Positions 6,209-6,370 of a stretch of DNA of 6,370 nt are shown piece by piece. Positions within the stretch are counted from its first letter, which is position 1, and each line of letters begins with the position of its first letter. Under the pieces are notes generated by a model. The model did no database searches, was not told where the DNA came from, and saw nothing but the letters and a program-made list of their open reading frames with translations. The position numbers and the translations under genes are program-made. The DNA is from CAKZYD01 sp039026755 (GTDB lineage Bacteria > Pseudomonadota > Alphaproteobacteria > Sphingomonadales > CAKZYD01), in contig JBCCLR010000215.1 in NCBI GenBank assembly GCA_039026755.1, forward strand, positions 1-6,370. Reading direction: 5' to 3'.

Positions 6209-6370
6209 TTACTTTTGTCGTTCTTCTTTGGGCGCCCCAGTTGGCGCTTGGCTAGAGGGCGACGGGGCTTGTGACCCAGCGCAATAGCGCTGCCACAAAT
6301 CCGGCCGCCGTTGCCGGGTTATCTGTTCCGCCTGCGCCTGCCTCCAAGCGCGGACTTTTGCATGATCTCC
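6209..6370 (-). CDS. trmD: tRNA (guanine-N1)-methyltransferase, C-terminal fragment
   Basis: Reading the minus strand from the right edge gives 53 residues and a TAA at 6209-6211. The sequence begins GDHAKVRAWRQAQAEQITR and continues RQRRPDLWQRY. This is the characteristic end of TrmD, where the GNH/GDH-K-WR motif and the RRPDLW segment belong to the C-terminal tRNA-binding domain. TrmD methylates G37 of tRNAs at N1 using S-adenosylmethionine and so prevents +1 frameshifting. After RRPDLWQRY there is a Pro/Ser/Ala tail of about 24 residues (from CAGSQAPSPS to EERQK) that looks disordered. The gene lies 11 bp upstream of rplS in the expected operon order. The catalytic knot domain lies outside the window, so its integrity cannot be judged. 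Confidence 0.9.
   Translation of the reverse strand, partial: GDHAKVRAWRQAQAEQITRQRRPDLWQRYCAGSQAPSPSSQAPTGAPKEERQK

Noticed and set aside
5998..6287. Plus-strand open frames antisense to rplS and trmD
   Set aside because: They are shadows of rplS and the trmD end, both of which are clear family matches.

Overview
The window looks like a chromosomal housekeeping segment from an alphaproteobacterium. The evidence is the gene order trmD-rplS-leuC-leuD-leuB-asd on one strand, the protein sequences (for example the short, typically alphaproteobacterial L19 and the LeuC/LeuD style), and a moderately high but not extreme GC content. I cannot fix the order; Sphingomonadales or Hyphomonadales-like lineages are plausible, by inference only.

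Layout from left to right. Positions 1-129 hold the last 42 codons of an unidentified plus-strand gene. A 151-bp spacer follows, then a complete plus-strand gene (281-940) for a peptidase S51 / dipeptidase E-like protein with a GFSAG nucleophile motif. It converges on the minus-strand block across a 123-bp spacer that holds only weak hairpins. The rest is a co-directional minus-strand block, described here in transcription order (right to left): the 3' end of trmD (6209-6370), rplS (5835-6197), a 93-bp spacer with a perfect 9-bp inverted repeat, a small predicted secreted four-cysteine protein of unknown function (5322-5741), leuC (3876-5291), leuD (3258-3872), leuB (2146-3246), and asd (1064-2086).

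How the genes work together. LeuC and LeuD are the two subunits of isopropylmalate isomerase, and LeuB oxidises its product, so the block encodes the second and third steps of leucine biosynthesis; leuA is not in the window. Asd supplies aspartate semialdehyde for lysine/diaminopimelate, threonine, methionine and isoleucine. TrmD (tRNA m1G37 methylation) and L19 are translation genes. The leu genes are packed at 3 and 11 bp; asd is set off by a 59-bp spacer with potential alternative hairpins and has its own strong Shine-Dalgarno.

I see no mobile element, CRISPR array, tRNA, rRNA or phage gene, and no convincing undescribed multi-gene system. The items most worth a second look are the secreted four-cysteine protein between rplS and leuC, the inverted repeat just upstream of it, and the hairpin-rich leuB-asd spacer.
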